A stretch of 64,000 nucleotides of DNA from Eledone cirrhosa (GCA_964016885.1 OZ024759.1:261001-325000); one strand, 5' to 3'; positions 1 to 14,771 are shown, numbered from the stretch's first letter. Notes: generated from the sequence alone by a model not told the origin. Numbers and translations are program-made.

Positions 1-172
1 TATATTAGTAACATGACACAGTCTATATTAGTAACATGACACAGTCTATATTAGTAACATGACAAAGTCTATATTAGTAGCATGACAAAGTCTATATTAG
101 TAACATGACACAGTCTATATTAGTAACATGACACAGTCTATATTAGTAACATGACAAAGTCTATATTAGTAA

Positions 173-3141
173 CATGCCAGTCTATATTAGTAACATGACA
201 AAATCTATATTAGTACCATGACAAAGTCTATATTAGTAACATGACAAAGTCTATATTAGTAACATGACAAAGTCTATATTAGTAACATGACAGTCTATAT
301 TAGTAACATGACAGTCCATATTAGTAGCATGACAAAGTCTATATTAGTAACATGACAAAGTCTATATTAGTAACATGACACAGTCTATATTAGTAACATG
401 ACACAGTCTATATTAGTAACATGACACAGTCTATATTAGTAACATGACAAAGTCTATATTAGTAACATGGCAAAGTCTATATTAGTAACATGACAAAGTC
501 TATATGAGTAACATGACAAGGTCTATATTAGTAACATGACAAACTCTATATTAGTAACATGATAAAGTCTATATTAGTAACATGACAAAGTCTATATTAG
601 TAACATGACAGTGTATATTAGTAACATGACAGTCTATATTAGTAGCATGACAAAGTCTATATTAGTAACATGACACAGTCTATATTAGTAACATGACAAA
701 GTCTATATTAGTACCATGACAAAGTCTATATTAGTAACATGACAAAGTCTATATTAGTAACATGACAAAGTCTATATTAGTAACATGACAGTCTATATTA
801 GTAACATGACAGTCCATATTAGTAGCATGACAAAGTCTATATTAGTAACATGACAAAGTCTATATTAGTAACATGACACAGTCTATATTAGTAACATGAC
901 ACAGTCTATATTAGTAACATGATACAGTCTATATTAGTAACATGACAAAGTCTATATTAGTAACATGGCAAAGTCTATATTAGTAACATGACAAAGTCTA
1001 TATGAGTAATATGACAAGGTCTATATTAGTAACATGACAAAGTCTATATTAGTAGCATGACACAGTCTATATTAGTAACATGACAAAGTCTATATTAGTA
1101 ACATGACACAGTCTATATTAGTAACATGACAAAGTCTATATTAGTAACATGACAAAGTCTATATTAGTAACATGACAAAGTCTATATTAGTAACATGACA
1201 GTCTATATTAGTAACATGACAGTCCATATTAGTAGCATGACAAAGTCTATATTAGTAACATGACAAAGTCTATATTAGTAACATGACACAGTCTATATTA
1301 GTAACATGACACAGTCTATATTAGTAACATGATACAGTCTATATTAGTAACATGACAGTCTATATTAGTAACATGACAAAGTCTATATTAGTAACATGAC
1401 AATGTCTATATTAGTAACATGACAAAGTCTATATTAGTAACATGACAAAGTCTATATTAGTAGCATGACACAGTCTATATTAGTAACATGACAAAGTCTA
1501 TATTAGTAACATGACACAGTCTATATTAGTAACATGACAAAGTCTATATTAGTAACATGACAAAGTCTATATTAGTAGCATGACACAGTCTATATTAGTA
1601 ACATGACAGTCTATATTAGTAACATGACAAAGTCTATATTAGTAGCATGACAAAGTCTATATTAGTAACATGACACAGTCTATATTATTAACATGACAGT
1701 CTATATTAGTAACATGACACAGTCTATATTAGTAACATGACAAAGTCTATATTAGTAACATGACACAGTCTATATTAGTAACATGACAGTCTATATTAGT
1801 AACATGACACAGTCTATATTAGTAACATGACACAGTCTATATTAGTAACATGACAGTCTATATTAGTAACATGACAAAGTCTATATTAGTAACATGACAA
1901 TGTCTATATTAGTAACATGACAAAGTCTATATTAGTAACATGACAAAGTCTATATTAGTAGCATGACACAGTCTATATTAGTAACATGACAAAGTCTATA
2001 TTAGTAACATGACACAGTCTATATTAGTAACATGACAAAGTCTATATTAGTAGCATGACAAAGTCTATATTTGTAGCATGACACAGTCTATATTAGTAAC
2101 ATGACACAGTCTATATTAGTAACATGACACAGTCTATATTAGTAACATGACAAAGTCTATATTAGTAGCATGACAAAGTCTATATTAGTAACATGACAAA
2201 GTCTATATTAGTAACATGACACAGTCTATATTAGTAACATGACAAAGTCTATATTAGTAACATGACACAGTCTATATTAGTAACATGACAGTCTATATTA
2301 GTAACATGACAAAGTCTATATTAGTAGCATGACAAAGTCTATATTAGTAACATGACACAGTCTATATTAGTAACATTACATAGACTATATTAGTAACATG
2401 ACAAAGTCTATATTAGTAACATGACAAAGTCTATATTAGTAACATGACAGTCTATATTGTAACATGACACAGTCTATATTAGTAACATGACACAGTCTAT
2501 ATTAGTAACATGACAAAGTCTATATTAGTAACATGACACAGTCTATATTAGTAACATGACAGTCTATATTAGTAACATGACAAAGTCTATATTAGTAACA
2601 TGACATAGACTATATTAGTAACATGACAAAGTCTATATTAGTAACATGACAAAGTCTATATTAGTAACATGACAGTCTATATTGTAACATGACACAGTCT
2701 ATATTAGTAACATGGCAATGTCTATATTAGTAACATGACAAAGTCTATATTAGTAACATGGCAAAGTCTAAATTAGTAACATGACAAAGTCTATATTAGT
2801 AACATGTCAAGGTCTATATTAGTAACATGACAAAGTCTATATTAGTAACATGACAAAGTCTATATTAGTAACATGACAGTCTATATTAGTAACATGACAA
2901 AGTCTATATTAGTAACATGACAGTTTATATTAGTAACATGATAGTCTATATTAGTAGCATGACAAAGTCTATATTAGTAACATGACACAGTCTATATTAG
3001 TAACATGACACAGTCTATATTAGTAACATGACAAAGTCTATATTAGTAGCATGACAAAGTCTATATTAGTAACATGACACAGTCTATATTAGTAACATGA
3101 CACAGTCTATATTAGTAACATGACAAAGTCTATATTAGTAA
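173..3141. repeat. Block defined by CATGCCAG marker, 2969 bp
   Basis: The block runs from one CATGCCAG monomer, followed by the AAAATC and TACCATG variants, to the next. The identical interval recurs at 36064-39032, as expected from the long duplication. It is shorter than the neighbouring 3423-bp block built from related monomer strings, which points to expansion or contraction by whole monomers between blocks. Confidence 0.75.
220..1020. repeat. Subrepeat pair at 498-bp spacing
   Basis: A run of about 300 bases starts with three AAGTC monomers, a 21-bp monomer and the CCATATTAG monomer, and ends with the ATGAGTAA and CAAGG monomers. It occurs twice, with CCATATTAG at 316 and 814, 498 bp apart. 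That spacing equals 18 long plus 4 short monomers. The second copy has a GATACAG monomer where the first has GACACAG, and ATGAGTAAT where the first has ATGAGTAAC. The same pair recurs at 3285/3783 and 6708/7206, so the duplication predates the larger blocks. Confidence 0.75.
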
Positions 3142-6100
3142 CATGCCAGTCTATATTAGTAACATGACAAAATCTATATTAGTACCATGACAAAGTCTAT
3201 ATTAGTAACATGACAAAGTCTATATTAGTAACATGACAAAGTCTATATTAGTAACATGACAGTCTATATTAGTAACATGACAGTCCATATTAGTAGCATG
3301 ACAAAGTCTATATTAGTAACATGACAAAGTCTATATTAGTAACATGACACAGTCTATATTAGTAACATGACACAGTCTATATTAGTAACATGACACAGTC
3401 TATATTAGTAACATGACAAAGTCTATATTAGTAACATGGCAAAGTCTATATTAGTAACATGACAAAGTCTATATGAGTAACATGACAAGGTCTATATTAG
3501 TAACATGACAAACTCTATATTAGTAACATGATAAAGTCTATATTAGTAACATGACAAAGTCTATATTAGTAACATGACAGTGTATATTAGTAACATGACA
3601 GTCTATATTAGTAGCATGACAAAGTCTATATTAGTAACATGACACAGTCTATATTAGTAACATGACAAAGTCTATATTAGTACCATGACAAAGTCTATAT
3701 TAGTAACATGACAAAGTCTATATTAGTAACATGACAAAGTCTATATTAGTAACATGACAGTCTATATTAGTAACATGACAGTCCATATTAGTAGCATGAC
3801 AAAGTCTATATTAGTAACATGACAAAGTCTATATTAGTAACATGACACAGTCTATATTAGTAACATGACACAGTCTATATTAGTAACATGATACAGTCTA
3901 TATTAGTAACATGACAAAGTCTATATTAGTAACATGGCAAAGTCTATATTAGTAACATGACAAAGTCTATATGAGTAATATGACAAGGTCTATATTAGTA
4001 ACATGACACAGTCTATATTAGTAACATGACAAAGTCTATATTAGTAACATGACAGTCTATATTAGTAACATGACAAAGTCTATATTAGTAACATGACAAA
4101 GTCTATATTAGTAACACGACAGTCTATATTAATAACATGACACAGTCTATATTAGTAACATGACACAGTCTATATTAGTAACATGACATAGACTATATTA
4201 GTAACATGACAAAGTCTATATTAGTAACATGACAGTCTATATTAGTAACATGACAAAGTCCATATTAGTAACATGACACAGTCTATATTAGTAACATGAC
4301 AAAGTCTCTATTAGTAACATGACAAAGTCTATATTAGTAACATGACAGTCTATATTAGTAACATGACAAAGTCTCTATTAGTAACATGACAAAGTCTATA
4401 TTAGTAACATGACAGTCTATATTAGTAACATGACAAAGTCTATATTAGTAACATGACAAAGTCTATATTAGTAACATGACAAAGTCTATATTAGTAACAT
4501 GACAAAGTCTATATTAGTAGCATGACACAGTCTATATTAGTAACATGACAAAGTCTATATTAGTAACATGACACAGTCTATATTAGTAACATGACAAAGT
4601 CTATATTAGTAACATGACAAAGTCTATATTAGTAGCATGATACAGTCTATATTAGTAACATGACACAGTCTATATTAGTAACATGACAGTCTATATTAGT
4701 AACATGACAAAGTCTATATTAGTAGCATGACAAAATCTATAATAGTAACATGACACAGTCTATATTAGTAACATGACAGTCTATATTAGTAACATGACAC
4801 AGTCTATATTAGTAACATGACAAAGTCTATATTAGTAGCATGACAAAGTCTATATTAGTAGCATGACACAGTCTATATTAGTAACATGACACAGTCTATA
4901 TTAGTAACATGACACAGTCTATATTAGTAACATGACAAAGTCTATATTAGTAGCATGACAAAGTCTATATTAGTAACATGACAAAGTCTATATTAGTAAC
5001 ATGACACAGTCTATATTAGTAACATGACAAAGTCTATATTAGTAACATGACAAAGTCTATATTAGTAACATGACACGGTCTATATTAGTAACATTACAAA
5101 GTCTATATTAGTAACGTGACACTGTCTATATTAGTCACTTGACAAAGTCTATATTAGTAACATGACACAGTCTATATTAGTAACATGACACAGTCTATAT
5201 TAGTAACATGACAAAGTCTATATTAGTAGCATGACAAAGTCTATATTAGTAACATGACAAAGTCTATATTATTAACATGACAAAGTCTATATTAGTAACA
5301 TGACACTGTCTATATTAGTAACATGACACTGTCTATATTAGTAACATGACACAGTCTATATTAGTAACATGGCAAAGTCTATATTAGTAACATGGCAAAG
5401 TCTATATTAGTAACATGACAAAGTCTATATTAGAAACATGACTAGGTCTATATTAGTAACATGACACAGTCTATATTAGTAACATGACAGTCTATATTAG
5501 TAACGTGACAAAGTCTATATTAGTAACATGACAAAGTCTATATTAGTAACATGACAGTCTATATTAGTAACATGACACAGTCTATATTAGTAACATGACA
5601 CGGTCTATATTAGTAACATGACAAAGTCTATATTAGTAACATGACACAGTCTATATTAGTAACATGACACAGTCTATATTAGTAACATGACATAGACTAT
5701 ATTAGTAACATGACAAAGTCTATATTAGTAACATGACAGTCTATATTAGTAACATGACAAAGTCTATATTAGTAACATGACACAGTCTATATTAGTAACA
5801 TGACAAAGTCTCTATTAGTAACATGACAAAGTCTATATTAGTAACATGACAGTCTATATTAGTAACATGACAAAGTCTCTATTAGTAACATGACAAAGAC
5901 TATATTAGTAACATGACAGTCTATATTAGTAACATGACAAAGTCTATATTAGTAACATGACAGTCTATATTGTAACATGACACAGTCTATATTAGTAACA
6001 TGACACAGTCTATATTAGTAACATGACATAGACTATATTAGTAACATGAAAAAGTCTATATTAGTAACATGACAAAGTCTATATTAGTAACATGACAGTC

Positions 6101-6564
6101 TATATTGTAACATGACACAGTCTATATTAGTAACATGGCAATGTCTATATTAGTAACATGACAAAGTCTATATTAGTAACATGGCAAAGTCTAAATTAGT
6201 AACATGACAAAGTCTATATTAGTAACATGTCAAGGTCTATATTAGTAACATGACAAAGTCTATATTAGTAACATGACAAAGTCTATATTAGTAACATGAC
6301 AGTCTATATTAGTAACATGACAAAGTCTATATTAGTAACATGACAGTTTATATTAGTAACATGATAGTCTATATTAGTAGCATGACAAAGTCTATATTAG
6401 TAACATGACACAGTCTATATTAGTAACATGACACAGTCTATATTAGTAACATGACAAAGTCTATATTAGTAGCATGACAAAGTCTATATTAGTAACATGA
6501 CACAGTCTATATTAGTAACATGACACAGTCTATATTAGTAACATGACAAAGTCTATATTAGTAA
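3142..6564. repeat. Block defined by CATGCCAG marker, 3423 bp
   Basis: This interval of exactly 3423 bp between CATGCCAG markers also occurs at 32641-36063 (offset 29,499) and 39033-42455 (offset 35,891). The same 3423-bp step separates the AATAG variants at 4741 and 8164 and the GTCACTTGAC landmarks at 5134 and 8557. This shows a true tandem higher-order unit here and not a coincidence of markers. Confidence 0.8.
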
Positions 6565-8556
6565 CATGCCAGTCTATATTAGTAACATGACAAAATCTAT
6601 ATTAGTACCATGACAAAGTCTATATTAGTAACATGACAAAGTCTATATTAGTAACATGACAAAGTCTATATTAGTAACATGACAGTCTATATTAGTAACA
6701 TGACAGTCCATATTAGTAGCATGACAAAGTCTATATTAGTAACATGACAAAGTCTATATTAGTAACATGACACAGTCTATATTAGTAACATGACACAGTC
6801 TATATTAGTAACATGACACAGTCTATATTAGTAACATGACAAAGTCTATATTAGTAACATGGCAAAGTCTATATTAGTAACATGACAAAGTCTATATGAG
6901 TAACATGACAAGGTCTATATTAGTAACATGACAAACTCTATATTAGTAACATGATAAAGTCTATATTAGTAACATGACAAAGTCTATATTAGTAACATGA
7001 CAGTGTATATTAGTAACATGACAGTCTATATTAGTAGCATGACAAAGTCTATATTAGTAACATGACACAGTCTATATTAGTAACATGACAAAGTCTATAT
7101 TAGTACCATGACAAAGTCTATATTAGTAACATGACAAAGTCTATATTAGTAACATGACAAAGTCTATATTAGTAACATGACAGTCTATATTAGTAACATG
7201 ACAGTCCATATTAGTAGCATGACAAAGTCTATATTAGTAACATGACAAAGTCTATATTAGTAACATGACACAGTCTATATTAGTAACATGACACAGTCTA
7301 TATTAGTAACATGATACAGTCTATATTAGTAACATGACAAAGTCTATATTAGTAACATGGCAAAGTCTATATTAGTAACATGACAAAGTCTATATGAGTA
7401 ATATGACAAGGTCTATATTAGTAACATGACACAGTCTATATTAGTAACATGACAAAGTCTATATTAGTAACATGACAGTCTATATTAGTAACATGACAAA
7501 GTCTATATTAGTAACATGACAAAGTCTATATTAGTAACATGACAGTCTATATTAATAACATGACACAGTCTATATTAGTAACATGACACAGTCTATATTA
7601 GTAACATGACATAGACTATATTAGTAACATGACAAAGTCTATATTAGTAACATGACAGTCTATATTAGTAACATGACAAAGTCTATATTAGTAACATGTC
7701 ACAGTCTATATTAGTAACATGACAAAGTCTCTATTAGTAACATGACAAAGTCTATATTAGTAACATGACAGTCTATATTAGTAACATGACAAAGTCTCTA
7801 TTAGTAACATGACAAAGTCTATATTAGTAACATGACAGTCTATATTAGTAACATGACAAAGTCTATATTAGTAACATGACAAAGTCTATATTAGTAACAT
7901 GACAAAGTCTATATTAGTAACATGACAAAGTCTATATTAGTAGCATGACACAGTCTATATTAGTAACATGACAAAGTCTATATTAGTAACATGACACAGT
8001 CTATATTAGTAACATGACAAAGTCTATATTAGTAACATGACAAAGTCTATATTAGTAGCATGATACAGTCTATATTAGTAACATGACACAGTCTATATTA
8101 GTAACATGACAGTCTATATTAGTAACATGACAAAGTCTATATTAGTAGCATGACAAAATCTATAATAGTAACATGACACAGTCTATATTAGTAACATGAC
8201 AGTCTATATTAGTAACATGACACAGTCTATATTAGTAACATGACAAAGTCTATATTAGTAGCATGACAAAGTCTATATTAGTAGCATGACACAGTCTATA
8301 TTAGTAACATGACACAGTCTATATTAGTAACATGACACAGTCTATATTAGTAACATGACAAAGTCTATATTAGTAGCATGACAAAGTCTATATTAGTAAC
8401 ATGACAAAGTCTATATTAGTAACATGACACAGTCTATATTAGTAACATGACAAAGCCTATATTAGTAACATGACAAAGTCTATATTAGTAACATGACACG
8501 GTCTATATTAGTAACATTACAAAGTCCATATTAGTAACGTGACACTGTCTATATTA
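5134..8556. repeat. Higher-order block, 3423 bp
   Basis: The block lies between GTCACTTGAC landmarks. In order it holds TATTATTAAC, two CACTGTC monomers, two GGCAAAG monomers, the AGAAACATGACTAGG monomer, CATAGAC monomers, CTCTATT monomers and a GAAAAAG monomer near 6049. Then come GGCAATG, TCTAAATT, ATGTCAAGG, the CATGCCAG marker at 6565, the CCATATTAG pair at 6708/7206, an AATAAC monomer near 7553, ATGTCACAG near 7688 and AATAG at 8164. The partner block is 41025-44447. Confidence 0.8.
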
Positions 8557-11500
8557 GTCACTTGACAAAGTCTATATTAGTAACATGACACAGTCTATAT
8601 TAGTAACATGACACAGTCTATATTAGTAACATGACAAAGTCTATATTAGTAGCATGACAAAGTCTATATTAGTAACATGACAAAGTCTATATTATTAACA
8701 TGACAAAGTCTATATTAGTAACATGACACTGTCTATATTAGTAACATGACACTGTCTATATTAGTAACATGACACAGTCTATATTAGTAACATGGCAAAG
8801 TCTATATTAGTAACATGGCAAAGTCTATATTAGTAACATGACAAAGTCTATATTAGAAACATGACTAGGTCTATATTAGTAACATGACACAGTCTATATT
8901 AGTAACATGACAGTCTATATTAGTAACGTGACAAAGTCTATATTAGTAACATGACAAAGTCTATATTAGTAACATGACAGTCTATATTAGTAACATGACA
9001 CAGTCTATATTAGTAACATGACACTGTCTATATTAGTAACATGACAAAGTCTATATTAGTAACATGACACAGTCTATATTAGTAACATGACACAGTCTAT
9101 ATTAGTAACATGACATAGACTATATTAGTAACATGACAAAGTCTATATTAGTAACATGACAGTCTATATTAGTAACATGACAAAGTCTATATTAGTAACA
9201 TGACACAGTCTATATTAGTAACATGACAAAGTCTCTATTAGTAACATGACAAAGTCTATATTAGTAACATGACAGTCTATATTAGTAACATGACAAAGTC
9301 TCTATTAGTAACATGACAAAGACTATATTAGTAACATGACAGTCTATATTAGTAACATGACAAAGTCTATATTAGTAACATGACAGTCTATATTGTAACA
9401 TGACACAGTCTATATTAATAACATGACACAGTCTATATTAGTAACATGACAGTCTATATTAGTAACATGACAAAGTCTATATTAGTAACATGACAATGTC
9501 TATATTAGTAACATGACAAAGTCTATATTAGTAACATGACAAAGTCTATATTAGTAGCATGACACAGTCTATATTAGTAACATGACAAAGTCTATATTAG
9601 TAACATGACACAGTCTATATTAGTAACATGACAAAGTCTATATTAGTAACATGACAAAGTCTATATTAGTAGCATGACACAGTCTATATTAGTAACATGA
9701 CACAGTCTATATTAGTAACATGACAGTCTATATTAGTAACATGACAAAGTCTATATTAGTAGCATGACAAAGTCTATATTAGTAACATGACACAGTCTAT
9801 ATTAGTAACATGACAGTCTATATTAGTAACATGACACAGTCTATATTAGTAACATGACAAAGTCTATATTAGTAGCATGACAAAGTCTATATTAGTAACA
9901 TGACAAAGTCTATATTAGTAACATGACACAGTCTATATTAGTAACATGACAAAGTCTATATTAGTAACATGACACAGTCTATATTAGTAACATGACAGTC
10001 TATATTAGTAACATGACAAAGTCTATATTAGTAGCATGACAAAGTCTATATTAGTAACATGACACAGTCTATATTAGTAACATTACATAGACTATATTAG
10101 TAACATGACAAAGTCTATATTAGTAACATGACAGTCTATATTGTAACATGACACAGTCTATATTAGTAACATGACACAGTCTATATTAGTAACATGACAA
10201 AGTCTATATTAGTAACATGACACAGTCTATATTAGTAACATGACAGTCTATATTAGTAACATGACAAAGTCTATATTAGTAACATGACATAGACTATATT
10301 AGTAACATGACAAAGTCTATATTAGTAACATGACAAAGTCTATATTAGTAACATGACAGTCTATATTGTAACATGACACAGTCTATATTAGTAACATGGC
10401 AATGTCTATATTAGTAACATGACAAAGTCTATATTAGTAACATGGCAAAGTCTAAATTAGTAACATGACAAAGTCTATATTAGTAACATGTCAAGGTCTA
10501 TATTAGTAACATGACAAAGTCTATATTAGTAACATGACAAAGTCTATATTAGTAACATGACAGTCTATATTAGTAACATGACAAAGTCTATATTAGTAAC
10601 ATGACAGTCTATATTAGTAACATGATAGTCTATATTAGTAGCATGACAAAGTCTATATTAGTAACATGACACAGTCTATATTAGTAACATGACACAGTCT
10701 ATATTAGTAACATGACAAAGTCTATATTAGTAGCATGACAAAGTCTATATTAGTAACATGACACAGTCTATATTAGTAACATGACACAGTCTATATTAGT
10801 AACATGACAAAGTCTATATTAGTAACATGACAGTCTATATTAGTAACATGACAAAATCTATATTAGTACCATGACAAAGTCTATATTAGTAACATGACAA
10901 AGTCTATATTAGTAACATGACAAAGTCTATATTAGTAACATGACAGTCTATATTAGTAACATGACAGTCCATATTAGTAGCATGACAAAGTCTATATTAG
11001 TAACATGACAAAGTCTATATTAGTAACATGACACAGTCTATATTAGTAACATGACACAGTCTATATTAGTAACATGACAAAGTCTATATGAGTAACATGA
11101 CAAGGTCTATATTAGTAACATGACAAAGTCTATATTAGTAACATGATAAAGTCTATATTAGTAACATGACAAAGTCTATATTAGTAACATGACAGTGTAT
11201 ATTAGTAACATGACAGTCTATATTAGTAGCATGACAAAGTCTATATTAGTAACATGACACAGTCTATATTAGTAACATGACAAAGTCTATATTAGTACCA
11301 TGACAAAGTCTATATTAGTAACATGACAAAGTCTATATTAGTAACATGACAAAGTCTATATTAGTAACATGACAGTCTATATTAGTAACATGACAGTCCA
11401 TATTAGTAGCATGACAAAGTCTATATTAGTAACATGACAAAGTCTATATTAGTAACATGACACAGTCTATATTAGTAACATGACACAGTCTATATTAGTA

Positions 11501-12748
11501 ACATGATACAGTCTATATTAGTAACATGACAAAGTCTATATTAGTAACATGGCAAAGTCTATATTAGTAACATGACAAAGTCTATATGAGTAATATGACA
11601 AGGTCTATATTAGTAACATGACACAGTCTATATTAGTAACATGACAAAGTCTATATTAGTAACATGACAGTCTATATTAGTAACATGACAAAGTCTATAT
11701 TAGTAACATGACAAAGTCTATATTAGTAACATGACAGTCTATATTAATAACATGACACAGTCTATATTAGTAACATGACACAGTCTATATTAGTAACATG
11801 ACATAGACTATATTAGTAACATGACAAAGTCTATATTAGTAACATGACAGTCTATATTAGTAACATGACAAAGTCTATATTAGTAACATGACACAGTCTA
11901 TATTAGTAACATGACAAAGTCTCTATTAGTAACATGACAAAGTCTATATTAGTAACATGACAGTCTATATTAGTAACATGACAAAGTCTCTATTAGTAAC
12001 ATGACAAAGTCTATATTAGTAACATGACAGTCTATATTAGTAACATGACAAAGTCTATATTAGTAACATGACAAAGTCTATATTAGTAACATGACAAAGT
12101 CTATATTAGTAACATGACAAAGTCTATATTAGTAGCATGACACAGTCTATATTAGTAACATGACAAAGTCTATATTAGTAACATGACACAGTCTATATTA
12201 GTAACATGACAAAGTCTATATTAGTAACATGACAAAGTCTATATTAGTAGCATGATACAGTCTATATTAGTAACATGACACAGTCTATATTAGTAACATG
12301 ACAGTCTATATTAGTAACATGACAAAGTCTATATTAGTAGCATGACAAAATCTATATTAGTAACATGACACAGTCTATATTAGTAACATGACAGTCTATA
12401 TTAGTAACATGACACAGTCTATATTAGTAACATGACAAAGTCTATATTAGTAGCATGACAAAGTCTATATTAGTAGCATGACACAGTCTATATTAGTAAC
12501 ATGACACAGTCTATATTAGTAACATGACACAGTCTATATTAGTAACATGACAAAGTCTATATTAGTAGCATGACAAAGTCTATATTAGTAACATGACAAA
12601 GTCTATATTAGTAACATGACACAGTCTATATTAGTAATATGACAAAGTCTATATTAGTAACATGACAAAGTCTATATTAGTAACATGACACGGTCTATAT
12701 TAGTAACATTACAAAGTCTATATTAGTAACGTGACACTGTCTATATTA
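8557..12748. repeat. Higher-order block, 4192 bp
   Basis: This block resembles the preceding 3423-bp block but has about 770 extra bases, including a stretch near 9.4-10.1 kb with TTAATAAC at 9413, CAATG near 9497 and a CATTACATAG monomer near 10,080. The marker equivalent to CATGCCAG reads CATGACAG here, at 10826. The CCATATTAG pair is spaced 429 bp (10969/11398) because the ATGAGTAAC part is shorter. The partner block is 44448-48639, with identical length. Confidence 0.8.
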
Positions 12749-14771
12749 GTCACTTGACAAAGTCTATATTAGTAACATGACACAGTCTATATTAGTAACA
12801 TGACACAGTCTATATTAGTAACATGACAAAGTCTATATTAGTAGCATGACAAAGTCTATATTAGTAACATGACAAAGTCTATATTATTAACATGACAAAG
12901 TCTATATTAGTAACATGACACTGTCTATATTAGTAACATGACACTGTCTATATTAGTAACATGACACAGTCTATATTAGTAACATGGCAAAGTCTATATT
13001 AGTAACATGGCAAAGTCTATATTAGTAACATGACTAGGTCTATATTAGTAACATGACACAGTCTATATTAGTAACATGACAAAGTCTATATTAGAAACAT
13101 GACTAGGTCTATATTAGTAACATGACACAGTCTATATTAGTAACATGACAAAGTCTATATTAGTAACATGACAGTCTATATTAGTAACGTGACAAAGTCT
13201 ATATTAGTAACATGACAAAGTCTATATTAGTAACATGACAGTCTATATTAGTAACATGACACAGTCTATATTAGTAACATGACACGGTCTATATTAGTAA
13301 CATGACAAAGTCTATATTAGTAACATGACACAGTCTATATTATTAACATGACAAAGTCTATATTAGTAACACGACACAGTCTATATTAGTAACATGACAA
13401 AGTCTATATTAGTAACATGGCAAAGTCTATATTAGTAACATGACAAAGTCTATATGAGTAACATGACAAGGTGTATATTAGTAACATGACAAAGTCTATA
13501 TTAGTAACATGACAAAGTCTATATTAGTAACATGACAAAGTCTATATTAGTAACATGACAGTCTATATTAGTAACATGACAGTCTATATTAGTAGCATGA
13601 CAAAGTCTATATTAGTAACATGACACAGTCTATATTAGTTACATGACAAAGTCTATATTAGTACCATGACAAAGTCTATATTAGTAACATGACAAAGTCT
13701 ATATTAGTAACATGACAAAGTCTATATTAGTAACATGCCAGTCTATATTAGTAACATGACAGTCCATATTAGTAGCATGACAAAGTCTATATTAGTAACA
13801 TGACAAAGTCTATATTAGTAACATGACACAGTCTATATTAGTAACATGACACAGTCTATATTAGTAACATGACACAGTCTATATTAGTAACATGACAAAG
13901 TCTATATTAGTAACATGGCAAAGTCTATATTAGTAACATGACAAAGTCTATATGAGTAACATGACAAGGTCTATATTAGTAACATGACACAGTCTATATT
14001 AGTAACATGACAAAGTCTATATTAGTAACATGACAGTCTATATTAGTAACATGACAAAGTCTATATTAGTAACATGACAAAGTCTATATTAGTAACATGA
14101 CAGTCTATATTAGTAACATGACACAGTCTATATTAGTAACATGACACAGTCTATATTAGTAACATGACATAGACTATATTAGTAACATGACAAAGTCTAT
14201 ATTAGTAACATGACAGTCTATATTAGTAACATGTCAAAGTCTATATTAGTAACATGACACAGTCTATATTTGTAACATGACAAAGTCTCTATTAGTAACA
14301 TGACAAAGTCTATATTAGTAACATGACAGTCTATATTAGTAACATGACAAAGTCTATATTAGTAACATGACAGTCTATATTAGTAACATGTCAAAGTCTA
14401 TATTAGTAACATGACACAGTCTATATTTGTAACATGACAAAGTCTCTATTAGTAACATGACAAAGTCTATATTAGTAACATGACAGTCTATATTAGTAAC
14501 ATGACAAAGTCTCTATTAGTAACATGACAAAGTCTATATTAGTAACATGACAAAGTCTATATTAGTAACATGACAAAGTCTATATTAGTAACATGACAAA
14601 GTCTATATTAGTAACATGACAAAGTCTATATTAGTAGCATGACACAGTCTATATTAGTAACATGACAAAGTCTATATTAGTAACATGACACAGTCTATAT
14701 TAGTAACATGACACAGTCTATATTAGTAACATGACAAAGTCTATATTAGTAACGTGACACTGTCTATATTA
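12749..14771. repeat. Higher-order block, 2023 bp
   Basis: This is a short block between GTCACTTGAC landmarks. It has two GACTAGG monomers instead of one (near 13034 and 13104), a TATTATTAAC monomer near 13341, an AACACGAC monomer near 13368, a GTGTATATT monomer near 13472, a TAGTTACATG monomer near 13637, CATGCCAG near 13737 and a 157-bp local duplication near 14.2-14.5 kb. The partner block is 48640-50662. Confidence 0.78.
14187..14515. repeat. Local tandem duplication, 157-bp spacing
   Basis: A seven-monomer string beginning with the ATGTCAAAG monomer, and including TATATTTGTAAC and CTCTATT variants, is present twice in tandem. The CATGTCAAAG markers are at 14230 and 14387 and the TTTGTAAC markers at 14269 and 14426, both 157 bp apart (five long plus two short monomers). 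Other blocks carrying this string (tracts near 16.2, 18.7 and 22.5 kb) have it once. The same duplication is at about 50.08-50.41 kb in copy 2. Confidence 0.78.

Larger units (their letters stand above)
1..5133. repeat. Higher-order block, partial at left edge
   Basis: This is the array from the window edge to the first GTCACTTGAC landmark. It contains CATGCCAG-type monomers at 173 and 3142 (spacing 2969 bp) and the CCATATTAG variant at 316, 814, 1224, 3285 and 3783. It also holds ATGAGTAA variants, several ATTGTAAC 21-bp monomers near 2457 and 2684, and the unusual AATAG monomer at 4741. Bases 1 to about 1,020 resemble 6393-7,412 at a spacing of 6392 bp, which is 2969 plus 3423. There is no gene or non-repeat sequence. 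Confidence 0.8.

Noticed and set aside
316..325. CArG-like serum response site CCATATTAGT
   Set aside because: It misses the final G of CC(A/T)6GG and comes from a single T-to-C change in the monomer; no promoter context exists.
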